Source of the DNA: Candidatus Aminicenantota bacterium | GTDB lineage: Bacteria; Acidobacteriota; Aminicenantia; UBA2199 | Reading direction: 5' to 3' | DNA length: 17,500 bases | Assembly (NCBI GenBank): GCA_020355945.1 | Contig: CP070627.1 | Span: forward strand, 218,974 to 236,473 | Part shown: positions 7,461-14,483 of the stretch, one piece after another | Numbering within the stretch: position 1 is the stretch's first letter | Layout of the letters: each line of letters begins with the position of its first letter | The notes under the pieces: model-generated | Told to the model about the DNA's origin: nothing | The model's database searches: none | What the model saw: the letters and a program-made list of their open reading frames with translations, nothing else | Program-made: the position numbers and the translations under genes

Positions 7461-8447
7461 TCATGATTGTGATTCTTGATTCTTGCCTGGCACCAAATTC
7501 TCAAAATTCTTCAAAACCTTTTCGTACATCCGGCTGGCTTGATATGAACTTCTAACAAAAGGATCCGACTCCACAGCCGTAAACCCATGAGAAAAAGCTA
7601 TCTCCTTCAACTGCGCAAACTCTTCGGGCCTGTAATACTTTTCCACCGGCACATTTTCTTTTATAGGCTGAAGGTATTGACCAATGGTTAACAACTTCAC
7701 ACCACTCTCCCCCAGGTGTTGAAATAATTCGTTAATCTCTTGCCATGTTTCACCCAGTCCCACCATAATCCCGGATTTGGTGATAAACCCCTTCTCATGA
7801 CTATATCGCAGCATCTTTAATGAAATGTGGTAATTCTCAGCCTTGCGATTGACATAGGGGTACAGCCGCTTAACGGTCTCCAGGTTGTGATTGAGCACAT
7901 CCGGGTTGGCTTCAAGAACCGTATCCAGGTGCCGGGTATTTCCTTTAAAATCAGGAATTAACACTTCGATTTTCAATCCCGGGCGATGCATTTTCAAATG
8001 GGCAATCACCCTGGCAAAGTGCGAACTGCCGCCGTCCTCAAGATCATCCCGAGTCACGGAAGTAATCACCACGTACCTGGCTTTCATAATATCCACCATT
8101 TCCAGCACCCGGCCCGGTTCTTCCGCCAAAAGCGGTTTTGGTTTCCCCGACTTAACCGAACAGAATTTGCAATCGCGGGAACAAGTATCCCCCATAATCA
8201 AAAAAGTAGCGTGGTAATTATTCCAACACTCCGAGATATTGGGACACCTGGCCTGTTGACAAATGGTGGATAGATTCCTCTTTTCCAGGCTTTTTTTTAT
8301 CCTGAAATAATCTTCACCCGCTGGTATCTGCGCCTTTAACCATTTGGGCTTGGGTTGCCTTCGGCGACCAGGAACCTTTTTGAAAAAAGGTTCCTGGACC
8401 TCCAAAAACTTTTTATTAGACGGTTGCTCGGTTTTATGATGTTCCAT
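7461..8447 (-). CDS. lipA: lipoyl synthase
   Basis: This radical-SAM enzyme inserts two sulfurs into octanoyl groups on lipoate-dependent proteins such as pyruvate and 2-oxoglutarate dehydrogenases and glycine-cleavage H protein. The 328-aa product has the auxiliary-cluster motif C63-x4-C68-x5-C74 (TICQQARCPNISECW), the radical-SAM motif C89-x3-C93-x2-C96 (CSRDCKFC) and the C-terminal RSSY (299-302) whose serine ligates the auxiliary cluster. VITSVTRDDL, NHNLETV and MVGLGET are also family signatures. The usual LipA N-terminus starts near PKWLKAQIP (residue 34); the preceding residues are an extension whose positions 17-27 are encoded by a palindrome (see 8368-8397). No good ribosome-binding site precedes the ATG at 8447. 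It lies 40 bases after the M24 gene and is probably last in that transcript. No lipB was seen. Confidence 0.96.
   Translation of the reverse strand: MEHHKTEQPSNKKFLEVQEPFFKKVPGRRRQPKPKWLKAQIPAGEDYFRIKKSLEKRNLSTICQQARCPNISECWNNYHATFLIMGDTCSRDCKFCSVKSGKPKPLLAEEPGRVLEMVDIMKARYVVITSVTRDDLEDGGSSHFARVIAHLKMHRPGLKIEVLIPDFKGNTRHLDTVLEANPDVLNHNLETVKRLYPYVNRKAENYHISLKMLRYSHEKGFITKSGIMVGLGETWQEINELFQHLGESGVKLLTIGQYLQPIKENVPVEKYYRPEEFAQLKEIAFSHGFTAVESDPFVRSSYQASRMYEKVLKNFENLVPGKNQESQS
8368..8397. repeat. 14-bp inverted repeat inside the 5' end of lipA
   Basis: Left arm CCAGGAACCTTTTT (8368-8381) and right arm AAAAAGGTTCCTGG (8384-8397) are perfect complements separated by two bases. It is followed on the other side by a smaller hairpin, GCC-TTC-GGC, near 8358-8366. 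In the lipA frame it encodes VQEPFFKKVPG, within an N-terminal stretch that typical LipA proteins lack, so it looks like a palindromic element inserted in frame or read through. Confidence 0.8.
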
Positions 8448-8487
8448 ATATGACTTTTTTTCGTGTTTCCTGGGGATTTGGTGGTTT

Positions 8488-9663
8488 CTACTTAATTAAA
8501 TAAATTTCTCGCTGCGGTTCTGATAACCATTCTGCTCCATCTTTGGTGATGACCACCATCTCCTCGATAGTCACCACACCTTGATCTAAATAAAGCCTGG
8601 GTTCAATGGTAAACACCTGGCCCTCTTCCAAAGGGATGAAAGGCAGCTTACCGTAACGTTCCCAATCAGGGCCCAACAGCGCCGCACCGTCATGGGCCGA
8701 TCGCCCCACCTGGTGACCCAGTGCATGTTCATATGCTTTATATCCCTGGGAGACAATATAATCCCTGGCAATTTTATCGATATCGAATCCTCTTACCCCC
8801 GGTTTCAATGCCTCAAAAGCCAGTTGGATGGATTTTACAATGGTGTCGAATCCCTTCATCACCTCTTCCGGCGGTTCGGTTTCTCCCTCTGGCAAGATAT
8901 ACCAGGTGCGCTGCAAATCAGAACAATATTTCTCATAAACCACCCCGAAATCCGTGTTAAACACATGCCCCCGTTCCAGTTTTTTATCCGTAGGACCTGA
9001 ATGGGCACCGGTTTCCTGGGGCCCGGCAAACACCGATGGACAGTGGTCCTCTTCCCAGGCCGGTTCAAAACCCACCTTTTTCCGTTCATTGGTAATAAAT
9101 TGAGCCACCTCTTTTTCGGTCATCCCGGGTTTAACATGGGTGGTGACTTTATCATAGATATCTAAAGTAATTTCAATGGCCTTTTTAATGCGTCGGACTT
9201 CTTCCGGTGATTTCCTGCCCCGGAGTTTGGCAGTGATGTCCTCGGCCGAGACAAGCTGTTCTTTAAAATCCGTCCCTTCCAGCAATTCCAGCAGTTTCAA
9301 ATACTTGCCGTAAGTCAGCCCGTCTGCCGTGGGGGAATCAATGGAATAATTAATGGCAATCTTTTGAGGACTGTGCCTGTTCAACAATTTAAGCAGGTCA
9401 TCCCTGGGAGAACCTTTGTAAGGAAATATCTCATCAAAGATTTCCAGTCGCTTGATTTTTTCAATGTCCAGGTTCCCCACAATGGCGTATTTTTCCCCGG
9501 TTTTAAAGAATAAGAAAAAAGACAACCAGGTGACACCGGTCCCGATGATAAAATCCATAATCGGGTCGGATAACACTTCCGATTCTTTGTCAATCACCAT
9601 CCATAAATCCGTACCTGTTTCGTTTAAAATATCAATGGCCTGCGAAACCTTTTCTTTTTCCAT
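8488..9663 (-). CDS. M24-family metallopeptidase (Xaa-Pro aminopeptidase/dipeptidase type)
   Basis: A 391-aa two-domain protein: a creatinase-like N-terminal domain (about 1-140) and a pita-bread catalytic domain. All five dinuclear-metal ligands are visible: D238 and D249 (NTDFG...CSDLQRTW), H317 (HALGHQVG), E354 (FTIEP) and E367 (VVTIEEMVV). Members remove N-terminal residues next to proline or split Xaa-Pro dipeptides in the cytoplasm; which of these this one does cannot be told. The start is well supported by GAAGGAG (9669-9675) just upstream of ATG. It lies 58 bases after the PpiD-like gene and 40 before lipA on the same strand. The gap to the PpiD-like gene holds a GCGCT repeat. Confidence 0.92.
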   Translation of the reverse strand: MEKEKVSQAIDILNETGTDLWMVIDKESEVLSDPIMDFIIGTGVTWLSFFLFFKTGEKYAIVGNLDIEKIKRLEIFDEIFPYKGSPRDDLLKLLNRHSPQKIAINYSIDSPTADGLTYGKYLKLLELLEGTDFKEQLVSAEDITAKLRGRKSPEEVRRIKKAIEITLDIYDKVTTHVKPGMTEKEVAQFITNERKKVGFEPAWEEDHCPSVFAGPQETGAHSGPTDKKLERGHVFNTDFGVVYEKYCSDLQRTWYILPEGETEPPEEVMKGFDTIVKSIQLAFEALKPGVRGFDIDKIARDYIVSQGYKAYEHALGHQVGRSAHDGAALLGPDWERYGKLPFIPLEEGQVFTIEPRLYLDQGVVTIEEMVVITKDGAEWLSEPQREIYLIK

Positions 9664-9677
9664 TTTATCTCCTTCTT

Positions 9678-9721
9678 TACGCCCTGCGCCTTACGCTGTG
9701 CGCTTTGCGCTATGCGCTGTG
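9678..9721. repeat. GCGCT-rich intergenic repeat
   Basis: Heptamer-like units GTGCGCT, TTGCGCT and ATGCGCT run in tandem at 9698-9718, preceded by related bases (GCGCC, ACGCT). The 13-base string CTGTGCGCTTTGC (9696-9708) occurs again at 15335-15347, and an inverted relative lies at 15262-15279, so it is a dispersed family. It sits in the 58-base gap between two co-directional genes. Confidence 0.75.
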
Positions 9722-11650
9722 CTAATTAAACCTTGTTATCACCCACTCTTTTATTTGATCAAATAACTCCTGGTTCGTTGCAATTTTGTAGGTTGACATT
9801 TTATTGGTAATGTACGACCAAAAAAAACTGTTTTTGAGCCGGGTGATTTCCTGGGTATAAAAGTCGGCTTTTTCTTTCTCAAAGTCAGCGGTGTTGGTTA
9901 TGGTTTTACTCTTCACTTTAAAAATCACCACCTGATCATTAAACGCCATGGGAGAGGAGAATCGATTTTCCTCCATAGAAAACACCAGGTCATCCAGGCC
10001 CATTCTGACCGGGAAACGGGATAATCGATTGCCTCGTTTGTAGGCGACAGCAGTGGGACTCAGATCCTCTTTCTTTAAAAACGCTTCGATCTTTTTTTCA
10101 TCTGTCATCCGGTTTAATTTTGTTGAAATGTTTGCTGCCTCTTCTTTTAGCAGTTCTACTTTTTTTGCCAGCACCACTTTATCCTCTACCTTGTTTTTAA
10201 CTTTGTAAAAGGATTCCACTGTGGGTTCTTCTATTTTTGACAATTGAACAATGGCAATGCCTTTCACAAATTGGAGTGGGAAGGCAATTTCCTTTTCCTT
10301 TAAGGTAAACATTCTCCTGGAAATATACCCCATTTCATCGATACCTTTTATGGCCTGTCCATTGGTTAATAACTCGGTCTCAATTGCCGTAATTCCCATT
10401 TCCTGTGCTTTTGCTTTTATATTCTCAGTTTTACCCAGCTTGTTGTAAATCTTCTGCAATTTCTCGGTTACCAATTGCCTTACCCGTTCATCTTCCATGG
10501 TGCCTTTTATTTTGTCTTGCACTTCGTTAAAGGTCTGCTCTCTTTCTGCTATTTTTTCGGAGATGTAAACAATGGAAAATCCCTGTTGGGTATCGATGGG
10601 GGTTGAAATTTGGTGTTGTTCCAGGGCCTCGATCATGGTCTTTTCCTGGTGAGTAAAATTCTGCCAGCCATTGTAGCCGTAATCGCCGCCTTCTCTTGCT
10701 TTATTGTCCTGGGAATGGAGTTTTGCCTTCTCGGCAAAGTTGTCTTTGGTCAATTCTTTTTGCAGCGCCTCTGCTTTTTTAAACACTTCATCCCGATCCG
10801 TCTCACCATATTTCAAGAATATCCTGGAAACTTTGGTTTTACCGGGAAGCCTGAAATCCGATCTTTTGGTTTTGAAAAACTCATAAATCTCCTTGGGGGT
10901 TATCTTAGCCTCCTTTTTATAATCATCGAATTTAAAGGCGATCACATAGGCTGCCCGCTTCTCCACGGATTTAAATTCTTCTTTGTTTTTTTCATAATAG
11001 TCGGCGAGTTCGTTATCCCCCACGTTGATGTCTTTCTTTATTCGCTCGGGTTTAAATGTGATAAAATCCAGTTGGGTTTGATCTTTTTCTTTTTTGTATT
11101 TGTCTTGAAGGGTATCGTCGTCCATAACCAACGGACCGGTCACCAATTCCTGGAGTTTTTCACCAATAATTTGTTTTTTAAACTGGTCTTCAAATTCAGT
11201 GACATCCATGTGCAGGCCTTCCGCCAGAAACCGCAGATAGTTTGTTTCTCCAATAAATTTTCCATCCTGTTGAAACATCGGATGATTGATGATCCGGTTA
11301 TTTAATTCTTCATCCGAAACCTTAATATTTAGTTTTTCAGCTTCCATCAAAATGATGGTCAACTGGATCATCTCTTGCAGTGTTCGTTCAGGGATTCCCG
11401 ATCGAGCAATCATTGATTTATTAAAATTTTCTTTATACCGTTCTTTGAAATTCTGAAGTTGTCGCAGCAGCTGTCGTTGATACTCTTCCCCTCGAATCAC
11501 CGGGTCATCGTCGATATAAACCAGGCCCATTTCCACCCGATCTTTGCCCCGGAAGGCATCCGTAACAATGAAACCACCGACGAATGCGATGATAACCAAC
11601 CACAGTGTCCAGGAGTATTTCTTAAAATCTTCTCTCATCGTTCGTAACAT
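9722..11650 (-). CDS. ppiD: PpiD-like periplasmic peptidyl-prolyl isomerase/foldase
   Basis: A 642-aa membrane-anchored folding factor. One N-terminal membrane helix (about 13-32) leaves the rest in the periplasm. A SurA_N-like helical region follows (about 40-200), then a parvulin (PPIC) domain at about 270-368 with VSRIFLKYG, an HSQDNKAREGGDYG segment and GFSIVYISEK, and a long C-terminal helical part (about 375-620) that may hold a degenerate second parvulin-like domain. PpiD-class proteins sit near the Sec translocon and help secreted and outer-membrane proteins fold. The start is set by AGGAGG (11659-11664), 8 bases before ATG. It follows the histidine kinase by only 30 bases, so the two are probably co-transcribed, which may point to envelope-state sensing (inference). 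I saw no sign of truncation. Confidence 0.9.
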   Translation of the reverse strand: MLRTMREDFKKYSWTLWLVIIAFVGGFIVTDAFRGKDRVEMGLVYIDDDPVIRGEEYQRQLLRQLQNFKERYKENFNKSMIARSGIPERTLQEMIQLTIILMEAEKLNIKVSDEELNNRIINHPMFQQDGKFIGETNYLRFLAEGLHMDVTEFEDQFKKQIIGEKLQELVTGPLVMDDDTLQDKYKKEKDQTQLDFITFKPERIKKDINVGDNELADYYEKNKEEFKSVEKRAAYVIAFKFDDYKKEAKITPKEIYEFFKTKRSDFRLPGKTKVSRIFLKYGETDRDEVFKKAEALQKELTKDNFAEKAKLHSQDNKAREGGDYGYNGWQNFTHQEKTMIEALEQHQISTPIDTQQGFSIVYISEKIAEREQTFNEVQDKIKGTMEDERVRQLVTEKLQKIYNKLGKTENIKAKAQEMGITAIETELLTNGQAIKGIDEMGYISRRMFTLKEKEIAFPLQFVKGIAIVQLSKIEEPTVESFYKVKNKVEDKVVLAKKVELLKEEAANISTKLNRMTDEKKIEAFLKKEDLSPTAVAYKRGNRLSRFPVRMGLDDLVFSMEENRFSSPMAFNDQVVIFKVKSKTITNTADFEKEKADFYTQEITRLKNSFFWSYITNKMSTYKIATNQELFDQIKEWVITRFN

Positions 11651-11680
11651 CGTGTTATCCTCCTATACTATGTACATTAA

Positions 11681-13285
11681 TTAAAATGAATCACTTTCGA
11701 TTCCGGTTGTTGTTTTTTCATGGTTGTTGGCATTGGCCTCAATGGCTGAATGGATTTGGTTATAAAACGGCAGATAGACTGTCACTTTTGCTCCCTTTAC
11801 CCCTCCTGGTTCTTCCTGGTTATAAATGAGTATATTGCCTTTATGCTCTTGAATGAGATTAAAGGCAATGGAGAGGCCGATGCCTTTTTTTTGGGTCCTG
11901 TTTTTTGTGGTATAGAAGGGATTAAAGGCCTTATCAATGTTTTCAACTCCACCGCCATTATCAATGATTTCAGTGATAGCCTGGCCGGTATCCGGCGATC
12001 TTTTCAGTTTCACCCGGATTCTGCCGTTTTTTATATTTCTTTCCTTGATGGCTTCAATAGAGTTTTCAACAATCCCCTCAAATACCTGCCACAATGCAAA
12101 ATGATTACCATAAACGATCATTTCTTCGTCAATAAAATCTTTCTCAAAAAGAATCCCGGTGTTCTCGTTTTCTTTGCCAATGATTTTGACCAGTTTTTCC
12201 AACAAATTGGACAAATTGATCTCCACTTTGGTTTGTTCGATCTCAGGGTCCAACTGGTTTAGCTCATCGATGATATCTTTAATCCTGAGGGCCTGGTCTT
12301 TAATACCTTCCAATCTCCGTTGGGAATAGGGTGAAAGGTCACTGTTCAATTCCATCAAATCGATATATCCCAGGATACCCGTTAAGGGATTGTTTATTTC
12401 ATGGGCAAATCCTGATACAATGGAAGTTAATGATTTTTGGGTTTCTGTTTGTATGATTTTTTTCTGCGTGAATTTTAATTCTTCCATTGTTTTTTTTAAT
12501 TTTTCATTGGCTGCATTTAAGGCTTTGGTTCGTCGATGCACCTGGTTTTCCAGGTCCTTATGGGTGGATTCTACTTCCGCCATCATGTGTTCCAACTGTT
12601 CACCCATCTCATTAAATTTATCTGCCAGGAATGCGAACTCATCATTGGCCTCAATGTTAATACGGTAGGACATGTTACCGCGGCTGACCATTTCCAAACC
12701 TTGTTTTATCGTGTTGATGGGGTTGGTAATTCTCTTAATGATGAGTCTTAAAATGAGAGTCACCAATACAAACAGTAGAACCGATGAATAGAGGATATAA
12801 TTCCTGATGGTTGCCACCACTTTGTTCTTTTCTTTTAACGAGTGTCCATATAAAATATATCCCCCAATGGCTCCGGCGTGTTGATCCTTCACCGGGACAG
12901 TCATTATATAATAATCGTTACCGGATAATTTCGTCTTTTCCGGGAATAATTGGTTACTCAACCGAAGCTGCCTGGAATCGAAAGCGAGCCCACGACGAAG
13001 TATTTCATTTTTCTTAGGGCCAAATAATACGATAAAATCGTCGGGTTTATCTCTTAAGACATCCTCCACCTGGGTCTTGAGGTTGTGATAATTATAGACA
13101 ATAAAATTGGGCTTCATCATATACTCAAAATCCTTACCCCATCGAATTAAATCATCGTTCACCATTCGGTCAATGAAAGAGTTGGTGATATTTTGGGTAA
13201 GAAAATTTGAGATGATGATAATGAACAGGATAACGAACATCAAAAACAACTGAAATTTAAATTTAATCGACCTCAATTTTCTCAT
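11681..13285 (-). CDS. membrane sensor histidine kinase (sCache-like periplasmic region, HAMP, HisKA, HATPase)
   Basis: The frame opens upstream to a TTG at 13315, but the ATG at 13285 directly before the basic RKLRSIKFKF and the first membrane helix is the more natural start (534 aa); neither has a clear ribosome-binding site. Positions from the ATG: membrane helix 11-31, periplasmic sensor about 32-162, second helix 163-183, HAMP 184-237, coiled coil to about 285, H295 in GFAHEINNPLTGILGY (NtrB/ZraS-like H box), N408 in VENSIEAI, DNGGG near 442 and KGIGLS near 467. It autophosphorylates and passes phosphate to a response regulator, none of which is encoded in this window. The stimulus is unknown; linkage to a PpiD-like foldase 30 bases downstream suggests envelope or secretion state. 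A TATACT box (13320-13325 on this strand) is a weak promoter hint. Confidence 0.92.
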   Translation of the reverse strand: MRKLRSIKFKFQLFLMFVILFIIIISNFLTQNITNSFIDRMVNDDLIRWGKDFEYMMKPNFIVYNYHNLKTQVEDVLRDKPDDFIVLFGPKKNEILRRGLAFDSRQLRLSNQLFPEKTKLSGNDYYIMTVPVKDQHAGAIGGYILYGHSLKEKNKVVATIRNYILYSSVLLFVLVTLILRLIIKRITNPINTIKQGLEMVSRGNMSYRINIEANDEFAFLADKFNEMGEQLEHMMAEVESTHKDLENQVHRRTKALNAANEKLKKTMEELKFTQKKIIQTETQKSLTSIVSGFAHEINNPLTGILGYIDLMELNSDLSPYSQRRLEGIKDQALRIKDIIDELNQLDPEIEQTKVEINLSNLLEKLVKIIGKENENTGILFEKDFIDEEMIVYGNHFALWQVFEGIVENSIEAIKERNIKNGRIRVKLKRSPDTGQAITEIIDNGGGVENIDKAFNPFYTTKNRTQKKGIGLSIAFNLIQEHKGNILIYNQEEPGGVKGAKVTVYLPFYNQIHSAIEANANNHEKTTTGIESDSF

Positions 13286-13396
13286 ACTGTTCAGCTTGCT
13301 AAAACTCAAGGTCAATTGTAGTATATTTTTTTGTAAAGATCAAGAGATATTTTTATTTTATAGGAATTCTCCTTTTAGCCTGGCCAACAGGTAACC

Positions 13397-13771
13397 CTAA
13401 CAGGCAGCCCCGGCTGGGTCTTCGGGCCGCCGCCGGCTGCGGGTCGGCTGCAGCGGTGCAGTGGTGTCATTTTTACGATTTAACTTATCCCGCAGCCATT
13501 TTTCGTCCGGCGGATAAAGAAAACTCCATATCGGCTTCAATCCTTTATTATTAGTGCCATTGCGGAGAATTCTGGAACAAGCGATTTTAGCACCTTTTAG
13601 GGTGTTATAGCTGATGTCAATTGTTTTCCGCTTCTCCTGTATTGCCACCAGCCGGTAATGATTCCCCTCTTTGAGGATAAAAACAAATTTATAAAAATAA
13701 AAGATCGAATTAATCATTCTTGAAATTAATTGTTCCTCATTACCTTTCGGATACGGTTTGAAACTTCCCAT
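13397..13771 (-). CDS. hypothetical protein, 124 aa
   Basis: Not recognised. The body (about residues 1-105) is lysine-rich with aromatic patches (FYFYKFVFILK) and a central GNHYRLVAIQEKRK segment that suggests a small alpha/beta fold; no signal peptide or membrane helix. The start is strongly supported by AGGAGGT (13777-13783), 5 bases before ATG. The ATG lies 2 bases after the stop of a 49-codon ORF and 171 bases downstream of a perfect promoter. The last ~19 residues (PTRSRRRPEDPAGAAC) come from a stretch of 80% GC (13401-13460, 48 of 60 bases), very unlike the AT-rich rest of the gene, so the tail may be acquired. The histidine kinase starts 111 bases further on (ATG) with no clear terminator between. 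Confidence 0.75.
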   Translation of the reverse strand: MGSFKPYPKGNEEQLISRMINSIFYFYKFVFILKEGNHYRLVAIQEKRKTIDISYNTLKGAKIACSRILRNGTNNKGLKPIWSFLYPPDEKWLRDKLNRKNDTTAPLQPTRSRRRPEDPAGAAC

Positions 13772-13773
13772 GG

Positions 13774-13923
13774 TTAACCTCCTATTGGATGCCCTTCTTG
13801 TATATCTCCCCTTTGGTACAGGATTTCCATCAATAACATGGATGTCACCATCTCCTGCTTCCTACTGGTCATTATTCGTTTTAATGCTGCACCACCTGGC
13901 CTCAACTGTTGTCGATCACTCAT
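13774..13923 (-). CDS. possible small protein, 49 aa, first in operon
   Basis: An ORF of 50 codons beginning MSDRQQLRPGGAALKR and ending EGHPIGG. The ATG lies 18 bases after the TATAAT of a perfect promoter, so the mRNA leader would be about 12 bases with no ribosome-binding site. The stop is two bases before the ATG of the 124-aa gene, in a different frame, and its last codons carry that gene's AGGAGGT. The peptide is basic and methionine-rich with no signal peptide. I do not recognise it. It may be a genuine coupled gene, a leader peptide controlling the next gene, or a chance frame in a 5' untranslated leader. Confidence 0.42.
   Translation of the reverse strand: MSDRQQLRPGGAALKRIMTSRKQEMVTSMLLMEILYQRGDIQEGHPIGG
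13777..13783 (-). promoter_or_regulatory. ribosome-binding site fixing the 124-aa gene start
   Basis: AGGAGGT on the - strand, 5 bases before ATG at 13771. It overlaps the last codons (ATA GGA GGT TAA) of the upstream small ORF, an arrangement typical of translational coupling. Confidence 0.8.
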
Positions 13924-13941
13924 TGAATTTTTCATATAAAA

Positions 13942-13970
13942 ATTATAATTTATATTTTAAAAAATGTCAA
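13942..13970 (-). promoter_or_regulatory. perfect consensus sigma-70-type promoter (leftward)
   Basis: On the - strand TTGACA (13970-13965), exactly 17 bases, then TATAAT (13947-13942). Expected transcription start near 13935, 12 bases before the small ORF's ATG. All 12 consensus bases match with ideal spacing, in an AT-rich setting. Confidence 0.8.
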
Positions 13971-14114
13971 CAAAAAAATTTATAAATATAAAATATTTTT
14001 TATTCTGAAATTTGTCCACCAAAATTCCCCCTGGGTTTTTTCGTCCATGTCCTGGCCTGGAATAGAGAATATGAAGACAAAGTTAATACTTTTTCAATTT
14101 CCCGGATGTGAATG
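13971..14114. other. AT-rich region between divergent promoters
   Basis: These 144 bases lie between the two opposite-facing -35 boxes and hold no gene. The left third is almost pure A/T (13971-14005) and could be an UP-element or bent DNA for the leftward promoter. No clear operator palindrome was found. Confidence 0.6.
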
Positions 14115-14143
14115 TTGACACCTGGTAAATTTCATACTATAAT
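14115..14143 (+). promoter_or_regulatory. perfect consensus sigma-70-type promoter (rightward)
   Basis: TTGACA (14115-14120), exactly 17 bases, TATAAT (14138-14143). Expected start near 14150, 12 bases before the ATG at 14162. It is the mirror image of the leftward promoter at 13942-13970, including the 18-base distance from TATAAT to the first ATG. Confidence 0.82.
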
Positions 14144-14161
14144 ATTATATAAGTGACTAAA

Positions 14162-14302
14162 ATGCTGGCAGAGTTGACGGACTCGTGGCGGGACGTTCAA
14201 TGTTTTTCAATTGATTGCCCTGGTGGGTTAAAACGCCCGTCAATGATAGATGATGCCGCCGTTATTGTTGTACCCAGGGTCGATACTTTTTTTTATTTCT
14301 GA
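14162..14302 (+). CDS. possible small protein or structured leader, 46 aa
   Basis: An ORF of 47 codons, from MLAELTDSWRD to VDTFFYF, starting 18 bases after the perfect TATAAT. No ribosome-binding site; the leader would be about 12 bases. Two cysteines (FSIDC) and no signal peptide. The same bases contain the inverted pair TTGACGG (14174-14180) and CCGTCAA (14237-14243), so the segment could instead be a structured untranslated leader. The next ORF starts 26 bases on with its own AAGGA. Family not recognised. Confidence 0.3.
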   Translation: MLAELTDSWRDVQCFSIDCPGGLKRPSMIDDAAVIVVPRVDTFFYF

Positions 14303-14327
14303 AAATTTTCTAAAAGGAAAAATTCAG

Positions 14328-14483
14328 ATGGTGATGAAAGCCCATGTTTTACAAGGTAATGGCCCTTATTTGGAGTGGACGAATTCATCCCTAAACCAGG
14401 TGTTTCAATCAATAAACGGTAAAGAGGGTCAACTCAGCCAATGCATACGCAGTCAAGTCAAAAAAATAGGAGGAAATCAATGA
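14328..14483 (+). CDS. small protein, 51 aa, overlapping the secreted-protein gene
   Basis: An ORF of 52 codons from MVMKAHVLQGNG to VKKIGGNQ. AAGGA (14314-14318) lies 9 bases before the ATG, which is why this start is preferred over the in-frame ATG at 14250 (no ribosome-binding site). Its TGA overlaps the ATG of the next gene (ATGA at 14480-14483), and its last codons carry the AGGAGG for that gene: a classical coupled pair. There is one cysteine and no signal peptide. It could be a small regulatory or substrate peptide of the export operon. Nothing in the sequence proves translation beyond the overlap. Confidence 0.5.
   Translation: MVMKAHVLQGNGPYLEWTNSSLNQVFQSINGKEGQLSQCIRSQVKKIGGNQ
14468..14473 (+). 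promoter_or_regulatory. ribosome-binding site fixing the secreted-protein start
   Basis: AGGAGG, 6 bases before ATG at 14480. It decides against the in-frame ATG at 14441, which would add 13 polar residues ahead of the signal peptide. Confidence 0.88.

Noticed and set aside
10610..11305. 231-codon hydrophobic open frame on the + strand
   Set aside because: Antisense to the PpiD-like gene; the Phe/Leu-rich product arises from reading Lys/Glu-rich codons backwards.
11750..12262. 170-codon open frame on the + strand
   Set aside because: Antisense to the histidine kinase catalytic domain, which is unmistakable on the other strand.
13758..13985. 75-codon open frame on the + strand
   Set aside because: No ribosome-binding site, and it runs backwards across the small ORF, the leader and the perfect leftward promoter.
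14441..14479. 13-codon upstream extension of the secreted protein
   Set aside because: AGGAGG is placed for the ATG at 14480, which gives a clean signal peptide.
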